Part shown: in pieces, positions 34,765 to 43,341 of the stretch
How positions within the stretch are numbered: position 1 is the first letter of the stretch
How the letters are laid out: each line of letters begins with the position of its first letter
Origin: Caldifarciminota bacterium
GTDB lineage: Bacteria > Hydrothermota > Hydrothermia > Hydrothermales > JAJRUZ01
DNA length: 63,697 nt
Direction: 5' to 3'
Assembly: GCA_024277525.1 (NCBI GenBank)
Contig: JAJRUZ010000022.1
Span: forward strand, 1-63,697
Notes under the pieces: generated by a model
The model's input: only the letters and a program-made list of their open reading frames with translations
What the model was told of the DNA's origin: nothing
Database searches by the model: none
Made by a program: the position numbers and the translations under genes

Positions 34765-35719
34765 GAGCCATCTGTTTTAAAAGTTGTATTCTTTTTTGAA
34801 TCGGTGGATGAGTTGACATTATATCCGCAAACAATCCCTCTTTTTCACCGAGCTTCGACTTTAAAGGACTAACAATACACATATGGGAAACTCCTTTCAT
34901 TTTCCATTTTTTAGGATGCTGATTACCTGCAATCTTTTCAAGTGCTTTTGCAAGACCCAAAGGATTTCTTGTAAGTTCTGCTGAACTTGAATCAGCAAGA
35001 TATTCCCTTGACCTGGATATGGAAAAGAATACAAGGCGTGCAAAAAGTGGACCCAAAATGGAAAGAATCAAGAGAATCACTATAATAATCAATAAACCAC
35101 CTCCGCCAGCTGTTCTTCTCCTTCTTCTATCCGATTCTCCGAAAATTAATCTATATCTCAACAACCGCCAGGCAAGGTCGGAAAGCAAAACAATAACACC
35201 TACAAGGGTTGCTGCAACCGTCATAACAAGGATGTCTCTGTTACGAATGTGAGATATTTCATGTCCTATAACACCTTGTAATTCCTCTCTATTCAACATG
35301 TCAAGAAGTCCTTTTGTTACCACAATTGAGGAATTTTCAGGGTTTCTTCCTGTTGCGAATGCATTGGGAACATCTGTATCCAAGATATAAACATCAGGCA
35401 TGGGAAGTCCGGACGCAATTTTCATTTCTTCAACAACATGTAAAAGTGTTTTTTCTTTTAAATCATTCAGATTAGGCTTTCTTACACCTATCATCTTCAG
35501 GAGCATCTTATCTCCCCATCTGTAAGAGATAAAGGAATTTATTGTTGAAATTAAAAAAGCGAAAATTGTAAATACAGGAATCTTTGTTGTCTCAGGAAAT
35601 CCGATATAAAAATAATCGAGAAAAAAACCGAAAAAAGTGGCAAAAAGAACAAAGAGGAAAATTAAAATCTTAGTTTTTCTTACATTTTTTTCCTGTATAT
35701 CGTAAAAACTTACAGGCAT
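34754..35719 (-). CDS. htpX: HtpX-like M48 membrane zinc protease
   Basis: 321 residues. Two N-terminal helices (about 17-65), the zinc motif GHEISHIRNRD (about 147-157), two further helices (about 160-230) and the third-ligand region SREYLADSSSAELTRNP (near 240). HtpX cleaves misfolded membrane proteins with its active site in the cytosol. It follows lemA after four bases, a common LemA-HtpX pairing, and overlaps the plsY-like gene downstream. Confidence 0.92.
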   Translation of the reverse strand: MPVSFYDIQEKNVRKTKILIFLFVLFATFFGFFLDYFYIGFPETTKIPVFTIFAFLISTINSFISYRWGDKMLLKMIGVRKPNLNDLKEKTLLHVVEEMKIASGLPMPDVYILDTDVPNAFATGRNPENSSIVVTKGLLDMLNREELQGVIGHEISHIRNRDILVMTVAATLVGVIVLLSDLAWRLLRYRLIFGESDRRRRRTAGGGGLLIIIVILLILSILGPLFARLVFFSISRSREYLADSSSAELTRNPLGLAKALEKIAGNQHPKKWKMKGVSHMCIVSPLKSKLGEKEGLFADIMSTHPPIQKRIQLLKQMAHAF

Positions 35720-35723
35720 TTAA

Positions 35724-36290
35724 TTAAAAATTTAAATCAACTTTCGGAACCTCTTTTTCTTTTTCCGGAGTTTCAAAGAAATCAAAGGGTCTAAAATTGA
35801 AAATACCCGCAATTATATTCTGAGGAAAGACTTGAATAGCAGTGTTATATCTCATCACAGAGTCATTATAATGTTGTCTTGCGAAAGCAATGTTATTTTC
35901 AGTATGCGTAAGTTCTTCCTGCAATTTCAAAACATTCTCATTTGCCTTTAATTCCGGATAATTCTCAAACAGAGCAAATAATCTTGCCAGAAGACCTCCG
36001 AGTTCTCCCTCTGCTTCAGCAATTTTTTTAACATCTCCTGCTTTAACAGCACTCACTGCCTTTGCTCTTGCTTCAATAACCTTTGTTAAGGTCTCCTGCT
36101 CATACTTCATATAACCTTTTACCGCATTAACAAGATTCGGTATTAGGTCATGCCTTCTTTTCAGTTGCACATCAATCTGACTCCAAGCATTCTGAACTCT
36201 CATTTTTAATTTAACAAGCTTGTTATAAATACCCACCACGAAAAGGACAATAATAATAATTAAAGCCAATATTATTAAAATAGCAGACAT
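35724..36290 (-). CDS. lemA: LemA family membrane protein
   Basis: 188 residues, typical LemA: an N-terminal helix (about 3-23), then a helical bundle with RRHDLIPNLVNAVKGYMKYE, ARAKA, and the C-terminal NSVMRYNTAIQVFPQNIIAG-like segment (here DSVMRYNTAIQVFP). Function is unclear in general. GGAGG lies seven bases before the ATG. The promoter TTGAAA-18-TATATT (36331-36360) and the conserved leader hairpin (36312-36326) lie upstream; htpX follows. Confidence 0.92.
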   Translation of the reverse strand: MSAILIILALIIIIVLFVVGIYNKLVKLKMRVQNAWSQIDVQLKRRHDLIPNLVNAVKGYMKYEQETLTKVIEARAKAVSAVKAGDVKKIAEAEGELGGLLARLFALFENYPELKANENVLKLQEELTHTENNIAFARQHYNDSVMRYNTAIQVFPQNIIAGIFNFRPFDFFETPEKEKEVPKVDLNF

Positions 36291-36311
36291 TTAAACCTCC
36301 TTAAAAATATG

Positions 36312-36326
36312 AAGGATTTGAACCCA
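36312..36326 (-). promoter_or_regulatory. Leader hairpin motif, lemA copy
   Basis: Minus strand TGGG-TTCAAAT-CCTT, four bases after the TATATT -10 box, so it would sit at or next to the predicted transcription start. The loop differs by one base from TTCAATT. Confidence 0.55.
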
Positions 36327-36330
36327 TCTA

Positions 36331-36360
36331 AATATAACTTTTGAAAATTGATTTTTTCAA
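36331..36360 (-). promoter_or_regulatory. Promoter of the lemA-htpX-plsY unit
   Basis: Minus strand TTGAAA (36355-36360), 18 bases, TATATT (36331-36336). Confidence 0.7.
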
Positions 36361-36401
36361 CCATTTTTTCGTACTATTTAACTTTAAAAAGGAGAAAAAA
36401 A

Positions 36402-37148
36402 TTGGGTTTTGATAATGAAACTTTGAATAAAATCCTGGAACTGCAGGAGGTGGATAGGGTTTTGTTTTCTTTTAAGGCAAAATTAAAAAAATTGCCGGAT
36501 GAAATGGAGGAGAGGAAAAAGAAAATAAAAGAAATTGAAGAAAAAATAAAAACAGAAGAGGAAGAAATTAAAGTTATTGAAAAAGAAATTAAAAGTTTAA
36601 CCCTTGACCTTGAAGAGGAAGAAGAAAAAATCAAAAAATTTTCAAAGGATTTAATGAATGTAAAGACAAATGAGGAATACAGAGCATGCCTTAAAGAGAT
36701 TGAATTTGCCAAAAAAAGGAAAAATGAAATAGAGGAGGAGATTTTGGAAAGAATGGAAAAACTTGAAGAAAAAAAGAAAATTTTTAAAGAACAAAAAGGA
36801 AAATTGGAAGAGGAGATAAAGAAAGAAAAAAAAGTTCTTGAGGACTTGGAAAGAGAAATAAAAGAAATACCGCAAAAGATAAAGGAGGCAGAAGACCTGA
36901 GGAAAAGAAGGGCTTACGTAATTCCTGCACACGCTTTAGAAGAATATGAAAGGATTTTAAACGGAAGGGGATTTCCGGTTGCCTGCGAAATTGAAATTTC
37001 AGATGAAAAGGGTGAGAAAAAATTCTTCTGTTCAGGATGCCATTCTCAAATTCCTTTTCTTACCGTAGATGAAATAATAAAAACTGAAAAAACAGCAAGA
37101 TGTCATAATTGCGGAAGGATAATTTTTGTCAAAAAGGATAAATTATGA
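36402..37148 (+). CDS. Coiled-coil zinc-ribbon protein (COG1579/CT398-like)
   Basis: 248 residues starting at TTG 36402, chosen because AAGGAG lies at 36389-36394 and the upstream extension is hydrophobic nonsense for this family. A long helical hairpin (about 10-175) of Lys/Glu-rich coiled coil is followed by a C4 zinc ribbon, CSGCHSQIP (near 212) and CHNCGRI (near 236). Homologues are proposed to act as adaptors for nucleic-acid or secretion machinery. It overlaps the HIT gene by 4 bases. Confidence 0.85.
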   Translation: MGFDNETLNKILELQEVDRVLFSFKAKLKKLPDEMEERKKKIKEIEEKIKTEEEEIKVIEKEIKSLTLDLEEEEEKIKKFSKDLMNVKTNEEYRACLKEIEFAKKRKNEIEEEILERMEKLEEKKKIFKEQKGKLEEEIKKEKKVLEDLEREIKEIPQKIKEAEDLRKRRAYVIPAHALEEYERILNGRGFPVACEIEISDEKGEKKFFCSGCHSQIPFLTVDEIIKTEKTARCHNCGRIIFVKKDKL

Positions 37149-37639
37149 AAAAATTGTGGGCTCCGTGGAGGATTGAGTATTTGAAAAATGTTGAAAAGGA
37201 AAAGGGGTGTATCTTTTGCATAAAGCCTAAGGAAAAAAATGATAAAAAAAATTTCATTTTAAAAAGAGGGAAAAAAACATTTATTATTTTAAATAAATTT
37301 CCTTATAATTCAGGACATTTAATGGTTGCTCCTTACAGGCATGTGGGAAGAATTGAAAGCTTAAATAAAGAAGAAATGATAGAAATTTTTGAATTTTTAA
37401 AAATTTCGGTTTCCGGATTGAAAAAAGCAATAAAACCGCATGGATTTAATATAGGATTGAATCTCGGTAAAATAGCAGGGGCAGGTTTTCCGGGGCATCT
37501 CCATTTTCATATAGTTCCGAGATGGAGCGGAGACACGAATTTTATGCCTGTAATAGGTGAAACAAAAGTCATTTCTCAGGAAATAGAAAGAACTTTTGAA
37601 ATTTTATACCCTTTTTTCAATGAAGGAAATAAAAAATAG
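37145..37639 (+). CDS. HIT-family nucleotide hydrolase/phosphorylase
   Basis: 164 residues. The opening WAPWRIEYL with CIFC (a zinc-site element) and the HIT motif HLHFHIVPRW (about 118-127) place it with Ap4A phosphorylase-like HIT proteins of bacteria. It acts on dinucleoside polyphosphates or nucleotide adducts in the cytosol. The genes before and after overlap it (4 and 20 bases), so it belongs to the zinc ribbon/HIT/kinase/NtrC unit. Confidence 0.9.
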   Translation: MKKLWAPWRIEYLKNVEKEKGCIFCIKPKEKNDKKNFILKRGKKTFIILNKFPYNSGHLMVAPYRHVGRIESLNKEEMIEIFEFLKISVSGLKKAIKPHGFNIGLNLGKIAGAGFPGHLHFHIVPRWSGDTNFMPVIGETKVISQEIERTFEILYPFFNEGNKK

Positions 37640-38630
37640 GCTTATAAGGATTGTTAAAAAGTTTAAAAATAAAAAAATAAAAGTTATAGGAGATATAATT
37701 CTTGATGAATATATTTTCGGTGATGTAGAAAGAATTTCTCCTGAGGCACCTGTACCCGTAGTTGTTGTTAAAGAAAAAAGATATAACCTTGGAGGAGCCG
37801 CAAATGTTGCGTGGAATATAAAGGCACTCGGAGCAGAAGTTGAACTTTACGGTGTTTTAGGAAACGACGAAGCAGGGAAAATAGTACTTGACATTCTCAA
37901 AGAAAAAAATATTAACAGTGAAGGAATTATTAAAACCGATTCAAGACCTACGACCAAAAAAACAAGAGTTATAGGACAGCATCAGCAGATCGTCAGAATT
38001 GATGAGGAAATAACAGACCCCCTTCATAAAAAAGAGAAAAAAGTTTTGATGGAAAAAATATTAAATAGAAATGATGGGGATTCTGTAATATTTGAGGATT
38101 ATGAGAAAGGAACAATAACGAAAGAAATTGCTTTTGAAATAATAAAAAGGAATAAGAATAAGATAATCACATGTGATCCCAAGAAACATAATTTTTCTTT
38201 TTATAAAAATATAAATGTATTAAAGCCGAACAGAAAAGAACTTGAATTTGTTTCAAAAAGAGAATTTAAAAACAAAAATGATATGATAAAAGAAATTAAA
38301 AAACTTTCAAGGACTCTTAAAATACCTATAATTCTTTTAACACTCGGAAGCGAAGGAATGATTTTAAAAGATGAAGAAAAAATTTATCATATTCCTTCTT
38401 TAAAGGTTGAAGTCTATGATGTTACAGGTGCGGGTGACACGGTAATTGCTTCTTTTACACTTTCTCTTATTTCGGGTGCTTATCCTCTTGAGGCGGCAAT
38501 AATTTCAACTATTGCAGCAGGCATAGAAGTTACAAAACTCGGTGCATCCGCGGTATTTCCGGAAGAGATATTTGAGATGATTGGAGAAAGAGCACAGGAA
38601 ATTTTTGAAAGAACAAAGATTCTAAAATGA
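37620..38630 (+). CDS. rfaE1: PfkB-type heptose-7-phosphate kinase (HldE N-domain/RfaE1)
   Basis: 336 residues from ATG 37620. GDIILDEYIFGDVERISPEA (about 22-41) is the RfaE/HldE signature, followed by YNLGGAANVAWNIKALGAEV (about 54-73). The PfkB catalytic VTGAGDTVIASF is near 270. It phosphorylates D-glycero-D-manno-heptose 7-phosphate on the way to ADP-heptose for lipopolysaccharide, which supports an outer membrane. The nucleotidyltransferase domain of HldE is absent and would be a separate gene elsewhere. It overlaps the NtrC-type gene by 4 bases. Confidence 0.9.
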   Translation: MKEIKNRLIRIVKKFKNKKIKVIGDIILDEYIFGDVERISPEAPVPVVVVKEKRYNLGGAANVAWNIKALGAEVELYGVLGNDEAGKIVLDILKEKNINSEGIIKTDSRPTTKKTRVIGQHQQIVRIDEEITDPLHKKEKKVLMEKILNRNDGDSVIFEDYEKGTITKEIAFEIIKRNKNKIITCDPKKHNFSFYKNINVLKPNRKELEFVSKREFKNKNDMIKEIKKLSRTLKIPIILLTLGSEGMILKDEEKIYHIPSLKVEVYDVTGAGDTVIASFTLSLISGAYPLEAAIISTIAAGIEVTKLGASAVFPEEIFEMIGERAQEIFERTKILK

Positions 38631-39940
38631 AAATTCTTATAGTTGAGGATGAAGAAAGTCAAGGAAAAACACTTGAAAGTATTTTAAAAGAAAAGGGATT
38701 TAAAGTGAAATACACTGCAGAACCTGATAATGCAATTTATTTATTCAGAAGGGGATATAAGACGGTCTTAATGGATTTAAAAATGCCGGAAACTGATGGG
38801 ATAAGCTTAATGAAAAAGATGAAAGAGCATGGAGAAGGAAATTTTATAATAATCACTGCACACGGAACGATTGAAACAGCAGTATCTGCGTTAAAGGAGG
38901 GAGCGCTTGATTACCTTCTGAAACCCATTGATGTAGAAAAACTCATCAATCTTTTGAATCAGATTAAAGAAAAAGAAGAAATGAGGAAAGAGATTGAGGT
39001 TTTGAAAGATGAGTTAAAAAAATTGAGAAGGGAAGATTTTCTTATTTTGAGTTCCAAAATGAAAAAAATTTTCTCGGATGCAAAAAAGGTAGCAAATACA
39101 GATGCGACAATTTTAATAACAGGAGAGAGCGGAGTAGGTAAGGAAGTACTTGCAAGATTTATTCATAAAGAAAGTAAAAGGAAGGGAAATTTTGTTGCAA
39201 TTTCATGTACCGCAATTCCTTCAGAACTTCTTGAAGCAGAACTATTCGGTTATGAAAAAGGTGCTTTTACGGGTGCGGATAAGAGTAAAAAGGGAAAATT
39301 TGAGCTTGCGGACAACGGAACACTCTTTTTGGATGAGATTGGGGATTTGCCTCCTAATCTTCAGGCAAAACTTTTGAGATTTTTACAAGAAAAACAATTT
39401 GAAAGACTGGGGGGCATTGAGAGGATTGAGGTTAATACAAGAATTATATGTGCAACGAACAGGAATCTGGAAAAAATGGTCAAGGAGGGGGAATTCAGGG
39501 AGGACCTGTTTTATAGAATAAATGTCATAAGGTTTGAAATACCTCCTTTAAGGGAAAGAAAAGAAGAGATTTTACCCTTATTTGAATATTATCTTCAAAA
39601 ATTTTCCGAGAAATATCATCTTGAAAAACCCCTCCTTACCCAGGAGATTAAAAATAAACTTTTGGCTTATGATTTTCCCGGTAATGTGAGGGAACTCATA
39701 AATCTGGCTGAGAGATTGGTTCTGTTAAAACACGGAGAGAAGATATCAAGGCTACCGGAGATAGAAAAGGAAGAGGAAATTTTGTCTTTAAAATTAGAAG
39801 ATGTTGAAAAGAAACATATTGAAAGAATAATGAAGATAACAAAAGGTAAAATAGGTAAAGCGTCCGAAATTCTGGGAATTCACAGAAATACATTGCGGGA
39901 AAAATTGAAAAAATATAATATAAAATTTGAAGAAGATTAA
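38627..39940 (+). CDS. NtrC-family sigma-54-dependent response regulator
   Basis: 437 residues. Receiver domain with phosphoacceptor D50 in MDLKMPETDG. The AAA+ domain has Walker A GESGVGKE (near 165), the sigma-54 contact loop GAFTGAD (near 215) and FLDEIGDLP (Walker B, near 240). A Fis-type helix-turn-helix closes the protein (GKASEILGIHRNTLREKLKK). It activates RNA polymerase with sigma-54 after phosphorylation. A hybrid kinase with a HELNNPL box lies nearby at 43328-45124 and could be its partner (inference). Its target promoters are not evident in the window. Confidence 0.95.
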   Translation: MKILIVEDEESQGKTLESILKEKGFKVKYTAEPDNAIYLFRRGYKTVLMDLKMPETDGISLMKKMKEHGEGNFIIITAHGTIETAVSALKEGALDYLLKPIDVEKLINLLNQIKEKEEMRKEIEVLKDELKKLRREDFLILSSKMKKIFSDAKKVANTDATILITGESGVGKEVLARFIHKESKRKGNFVAISCTAIPSELLEAELFGYEKGAFTGADKSKKGKFELADNGTLFLDEIGDLPPNLQAKLLRFLQEKQFERLGGIERIEVNTRIICATNRNLEKMVKEGEFREDLFYRINVIRFEIPPLRERKEEILPLFEYYLQKFSEKYHLEKPLLTQEIKNKLLAYDFPGNVRELINLAERLVLLKHGEKISRLPEIEKEEEILSLKLEDVEKKHIERIMKITKGKIGKASEILGIHRNTLREKLKKYNIKFEED

Positions 39941-40815
39941 GAACCGGAAAATATATAAGAAATAAATAAAAGAATTATTGTTCCTGTAAGAGCGCTTAAA
40001 ATACCGAAACCTCTTTTCAATTTTATTCTTTCTTTATGGAAAAACATTGCAATTATAGAACTGAAAATAGGAGATGTTGCAGAAATCGGAATCACAATAA
40101 AAAGGGGAGCAAGGGAGATGGATTTAAAATAAAAAAATACTACAACCACATCTCCGAGTAAACCCGAAAACACGATAAAGAGTAAATCTTTTTTCTTTAT
40201 TTTTCTTTTCTTACAAATAAAATACAAAACAACAGGTGCTGAAAAGGGTAAAGTAAAAAGAAGTCGGAGATACGATAAAAACAAGGGATTTATGTTCTTT
40301 AATATTATTTTAAAAATAAAAGAGTTTGTACCCCAAAGAAAGGCAGTTAAAAAAGCAAAAGGTAGCCCCTTTTTGGATGAGTGTTTTGTTTCTTTATCTT
40401 TTGTGATAAAACAGAGACCGACTATTATAAAAAAATAGCCGAGAATCGAAAAAACAGAAGGTTTAACACTGAAAAAAATAAAATCATAAAGGATTGCATA
40501 AGCAGGATAAGTTCCCATTACAGGATGGACAAGAGAGACATCGGATTTAGAAATTGCATACATATAACTTGACCATGCAACAAAAGGTCCCGAAAAAGAG
40601 ATAAAAAGTATAAATAAAAATATTTTTAAAGGAATAGAAGGAAAAGGATGCGGAATAATAAAAGGAAGGAAAAAAGAGAAAATTATAAGTGCGGACAAGA
40701 TTTTTAAGCAATTCACATATAAAGGATGTATTTTTCTTGTGATATTCCTTAGAATGTTGGGTGTTATTCCGGATAAGACAGCAGAAATAAGAGAAAATAG
40801 AGAACCGAGGAACAT
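39937..40815 (-). CDS. EamA/DMT-family ten-helix transporter
   Basis: 292 residues with ten predicted helices in two EamA repeats. Markers are PFVAWSSYMYAISKSDVSLVHPVMGTYPAY in repeat one (an Ala/Ser-rich helix ending in Pro-x-x-Pro-like pattern) and LFIVIPISATSPIFSSIIAM in repeat two, followed by FHKERIKLKRGFGILSALTG, the usual DMT end. Such carriers export or import small metabolites. The substrate is unknown. It overlaps the NtrC stop by 4 bases and is divergent from the GlmU-like gene 17 bases away. Confidence 0.85.
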   Translation of the reverse strand: MFLGSLFSLISAVLSGITPNILRNITRKIHPLYVNCLKILSALIIFSFFLPFIIPHPFPSIPLKIFLFILFISFSGPFVAWSSYMYAISKSDVSLVHPVMGTYPAYAILYDFIFFSVKPSVFSILGYFFIIVGLCFITKDKETKHSSKKGLPFAFLTAFLWGTNSFIFKIILKNINPLFLSYLRLLFTLPFSAPVVLYFICKKRKIKKKDLLFIVFSGLLGDVVVVFFYFKSISLAPLFIVIPISATSPIFSSIIAMFFHKERIKLKRGFGILSALTGTIILLFISYIFSGS

Positions 40816-40832
40816 AGTTCTTATAATAAGAA

Positions 40833-41960
40833 ATGCAAAAAATAATTTTCATTGAATCTCAAAAAAGTATTAAAAATTTCTATTTTCTTACCTTTCTTAA
40901 TTCGGTTTTTGAAATTAATCCCTTATTTGAGTTTATTTACAAAGAATTTAAACCTTTGTTGGTTGCAAGAAGAAAACTTTTGTTTAAGTTGAAAAACAGG
41001 GGATATAGTATTTCTGATGAAATTCTTTTGAAAGAAAATACTTATATATTTGATGCCCTTTTTATCCCCTTCAGTGTCCCCTCTGTAAAAACAGAGACGT
41101 TGTTTGTTAATAAGGGAAAAATTGTGGGAATTCTGCTGAAAAAGGGAAAATTAAAAGCCCCTTTTGATTTTGAAAAATACAAAAATTTTGATGCAAAAGA
41201 AATAGAAGGGATTTATATAGAAAGCTTTTATAATTTACCGGATTTGATAGGAAATTTTGTTGAATATATTTTGAGGACTCAAAAGGTATACAAAAAGTTA
41301 AAAAAGGGATTATATTTGAAAAGAGGAAGGGTTAAAAAAGGTATATACATAGATACCTCTGACGGACCTGTAATTATTGAAGAATTAAAAAAAATTAATC
41401 CCCCTGTTACACTTGTCGGTCCTTTATACATAGGTAAGGATGTTCATTTATTCAGAAGTTTTATAAAAAAGTCATTTTTAAAGGATATTTTAAGATTGGG
41501 AGGAGAAATTGATTCATCTGTTTTTTTCGGATATTCAAATAAGGCTCACGAAGGATACATAGGACATTCAATTATCGGGAAATGGGTTAATCTCGGTGCA
41601 TTAACAACAACAAGTGATTTAAAGAATACTTATTCAGAAATAAAGGCATATGTAGGAAATAGAAAAATTAATACAGGAAAAATAAAATTCGGTGTTTTAA
41701 TATGTGATCATGTGCAAACAGGTATAGGAACACTTCTCTCATCAGGGACTGTTGTTTCTTCTTTTTGTAATCTATACGGAGGTATTTTTTTCAGTAAGTT
41801 TATAGAGCCTTTTACATGGTGGGGACCGGAGGGTAAAAAAATTTACAAATTGGAAAAGGCAATTGAAGTGGCTAAAAAAATGATGAAGAGAAGAAATATT
41901 AAGATGGATGAGGATTATAAAAAATTGATTGTTGAGTATTATAATGAGGTTAGAGGATAG
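40833..41960 (+). CDS. Alternative GlmU-like sugar nucleotidyltransferase/acyltransferase
   Basis: 375 residues. The N-terminal half lacks the standard GlmU nucleotide-binding LAAGxGxRM loop but has the opening of the alternative bacterial GlmU group (putative sugar nucleotidyltransferases of Bacteroidetes type). The C-terminal half is a left-handed beta helix (GPLYIGKDVHLFRSF, IGHSIIGKWVNLGALTTTSD, FGVLICDHVQTGIGTLLSSG). It probably makes UDP-GlcNAc or a related nucleotide sugar for the cell envelope. The next gene starts 17 bases before its end. Confidence 0.8.
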   Translation: MQKIIFIESQKSIKNFYFLTFLNSVFEINPLFEFIYKEFKPLLVARRKLLFKLKNRGYSISDEILLKENTYIFDALFIPFSVPSVKTETLFVNKGKIVGILLKKGKLKAPFDFEKYKNFDAKEIEGIYIESFYNLPDLIGNFVEYILRTQKVYKKLKKGLYLKRGRVKKGIYIDTSDGPVIIEELKKINPPVTLVGPLYIGKDVHLFRSFIKKSFLKDILRLGGEIDSSVFFGYSNKAHEGYIGHSIIGKWVNLGALTTTSDLKNTYSEIKAYVGNRKINTGKIKFGVLICDHVQTGIGTLLSSGTVVSSFCNLYGGIFFSKFIEPFTWWGPEGKKIYKLEKAIEVAKKMMKRRNIKMDEDYKKLIVEYYNEVRG

Positions 41961-43341
41961 TTTCAAAGAAATCATAATAAAAGGAGATAAAATTGAAAAA
42001 GTTAAATTAAAAAAAAGAAATTTTGAGATAAAAAATTTGGAAAATAAAGTTATATTGCCGGGATTTATTGATTCTCATACCCATTTAATTCATGAAGGTT
42101 TAACTCAGATTTTTCCGGATTTATATAATACAGAATCAATTGAAGAAGCCCTTTCAAAAGTAAAAGATTTTGAGTTTAAAGAAATCCCTTTTATTATAGC
42201 ATTGAACTTTGATGAATCTAAGTGGAAAGAAAAAAGATTACCGAAGAAGAAAGAACTTGATAAAATATCAAGGGACAAAATTGTTGTTTTCAGAAGAATA
42301 TGCGGACATTTAGCCGTGACTAACTCCAGAGGAGTGAAATATTTTTCGGCTTTCGGAGATGTAGATAAAGATACAGGGACGATGATAGAAAATATTCCTT
42401 TGAGGCTTTTCAGCATTTTAAAAATCCCGGATGACTTATTTTTATTATCACTTGAGAAAGGGATTAACAAAGCTATAAAGGAAGGAATAACCTGTGTTCA
42501 TGAAATGGTCGGTAAAAAAGGATTTTATTATTTTTTAAAACTGAAAGAAAAAAACAAACTGAAAATCAGGGTAAGGTATTATGCACCGGTGGAATTACTT
42601 GAAGAGTTAAAAAAACTTGGAATTTTAAGAGGATTCGGTGATGATTTTTTTAAATTTTGCGGTATAAAGATTTTTACAGATGGTTCAATCGGTTCCAGAA
42701 AAGCTGCGATAAGTTTTTATTATAAAAATGAAAAAAGAAAAGGGGAAATGCTTATAAAAAAGAAAAAATTTCAGAGAATTTTAAGAGAGTGTGAAAATGC
42801 TGGATTCCAACTTGCAATCCATGCAATAGGAAACCGGGCGATCAAAAATATCTTGGAATGGAGTAAGAAGATTATAAAAAAAACAGAACTGAGACATAGA
42901 ATAGAACATGCCGAAATGATAGAACCTCATTTAGCAGAGGAGTTAAAGGAGATGGGATTTTGTCTCTCAATACAACCAAATTTTATTTTAAACTGGCAAC
43001 TTGAGAAAGGATTGTATGAAGAAAGGTTGGGTAAGAATTGGATTTATAAAATGAATCCCTTGAAAACTTTGATGAAGATAGGCATAAATATGGGGTTCGG
43101 TTCTGATTGCATGCCTTTATCTCCTTTAAAGGGATTAAAGGGTGCTATGAGCCATCCTGATTTAGAGGAAAGACTGGATTTAAAGGAGGCTATAAGTTTA
43201 TATACAAAAGGAAGTGCATATCTTTCTTTTGATGAAAATATTCTGGGAGATTTAAAAAAAAGAATGAAAGCAGATATCGTGATTATATCAAAAAATAAAA
43301 TTAAAAAGGTAATTATAGACGGTAAATCTATTTGCCTCTGA
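41944..43341 (+). CDS. Amidohydrolase-family protein (YtcJ-like)
   Basis: 465 residues from ATG 41944, preferred to an upstream TTG. The metal motif PGFIDSHTHLIHEGL is near 43-57. Further ligands are in FTDGSIGSRKAA (near 245), LAIHAIGNRAI (near 282), RHRIEHAEMIEP (near 318) and FGSDCMPLSPLKG (near 385), matching the YtcJ/amidohydrolase-3 branch. Substrates in this branch are N-acyl or cyclic amides; the specific one is unknown. It overlaps the GlmU-like gene by 17 bases and converges on the kinase gene, overlapping it by 14 bases. Confidence 0.85.
   Translation: MRLEDSFKEIIIKGDKIEKVKLKKRNFEIKNLENKVILPGFIDSHTHLIHEGLTQIFPDLYNTESIEEALSKVKDFEFKEIPFIIALNFDESKWKEKRLPKKKELDKISRDKIVVFRRICGHLAVTNSRGVKYFSAFGDVDKDTGTMIENIPLRLFSILKIPDDLFLLSLEKGINKAIKEGITCVHEMVGKKGFYYFLKLKEKNKLKIRVRYYAPVELLEELKKLGILRGFGDDFFKFCGIKIFTDGSIGSRKAAISFYYKNEKRKGEMLIKKKKFQRILRECENAGFQLAIHAIGNRAIKNILEWSKKIIKKTELRHRIEHAEMIEPHLAEELKEMGFCLSIQPNFILNWQLEKGLYEERLGKNWIYKMNPLKTLMKIGINMGFGSDCMPLSPLKGLKGAMSHPDLEERLDLKEAISLYTKGSAYLSFDENILGDLKKRMKADIVIISKNKIKKVIIDGKSICL

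Noticed and set aside
36348-36401. Upstream ATG for the zinc-ribbon coiled-coil protein
   Set aside because: The extra 18 residues overlap the ribosome site AAGGAG and the lemA promoter region. The TTG at 36402 is correctly spaced from AAGGAG.
38627-39940. Sigma-54 promoters (TGGCAC-N5-TTGCW) as targets of the NtrC-type regulator
   Set aside because: No convincing match was found upstream of any gene in the window.
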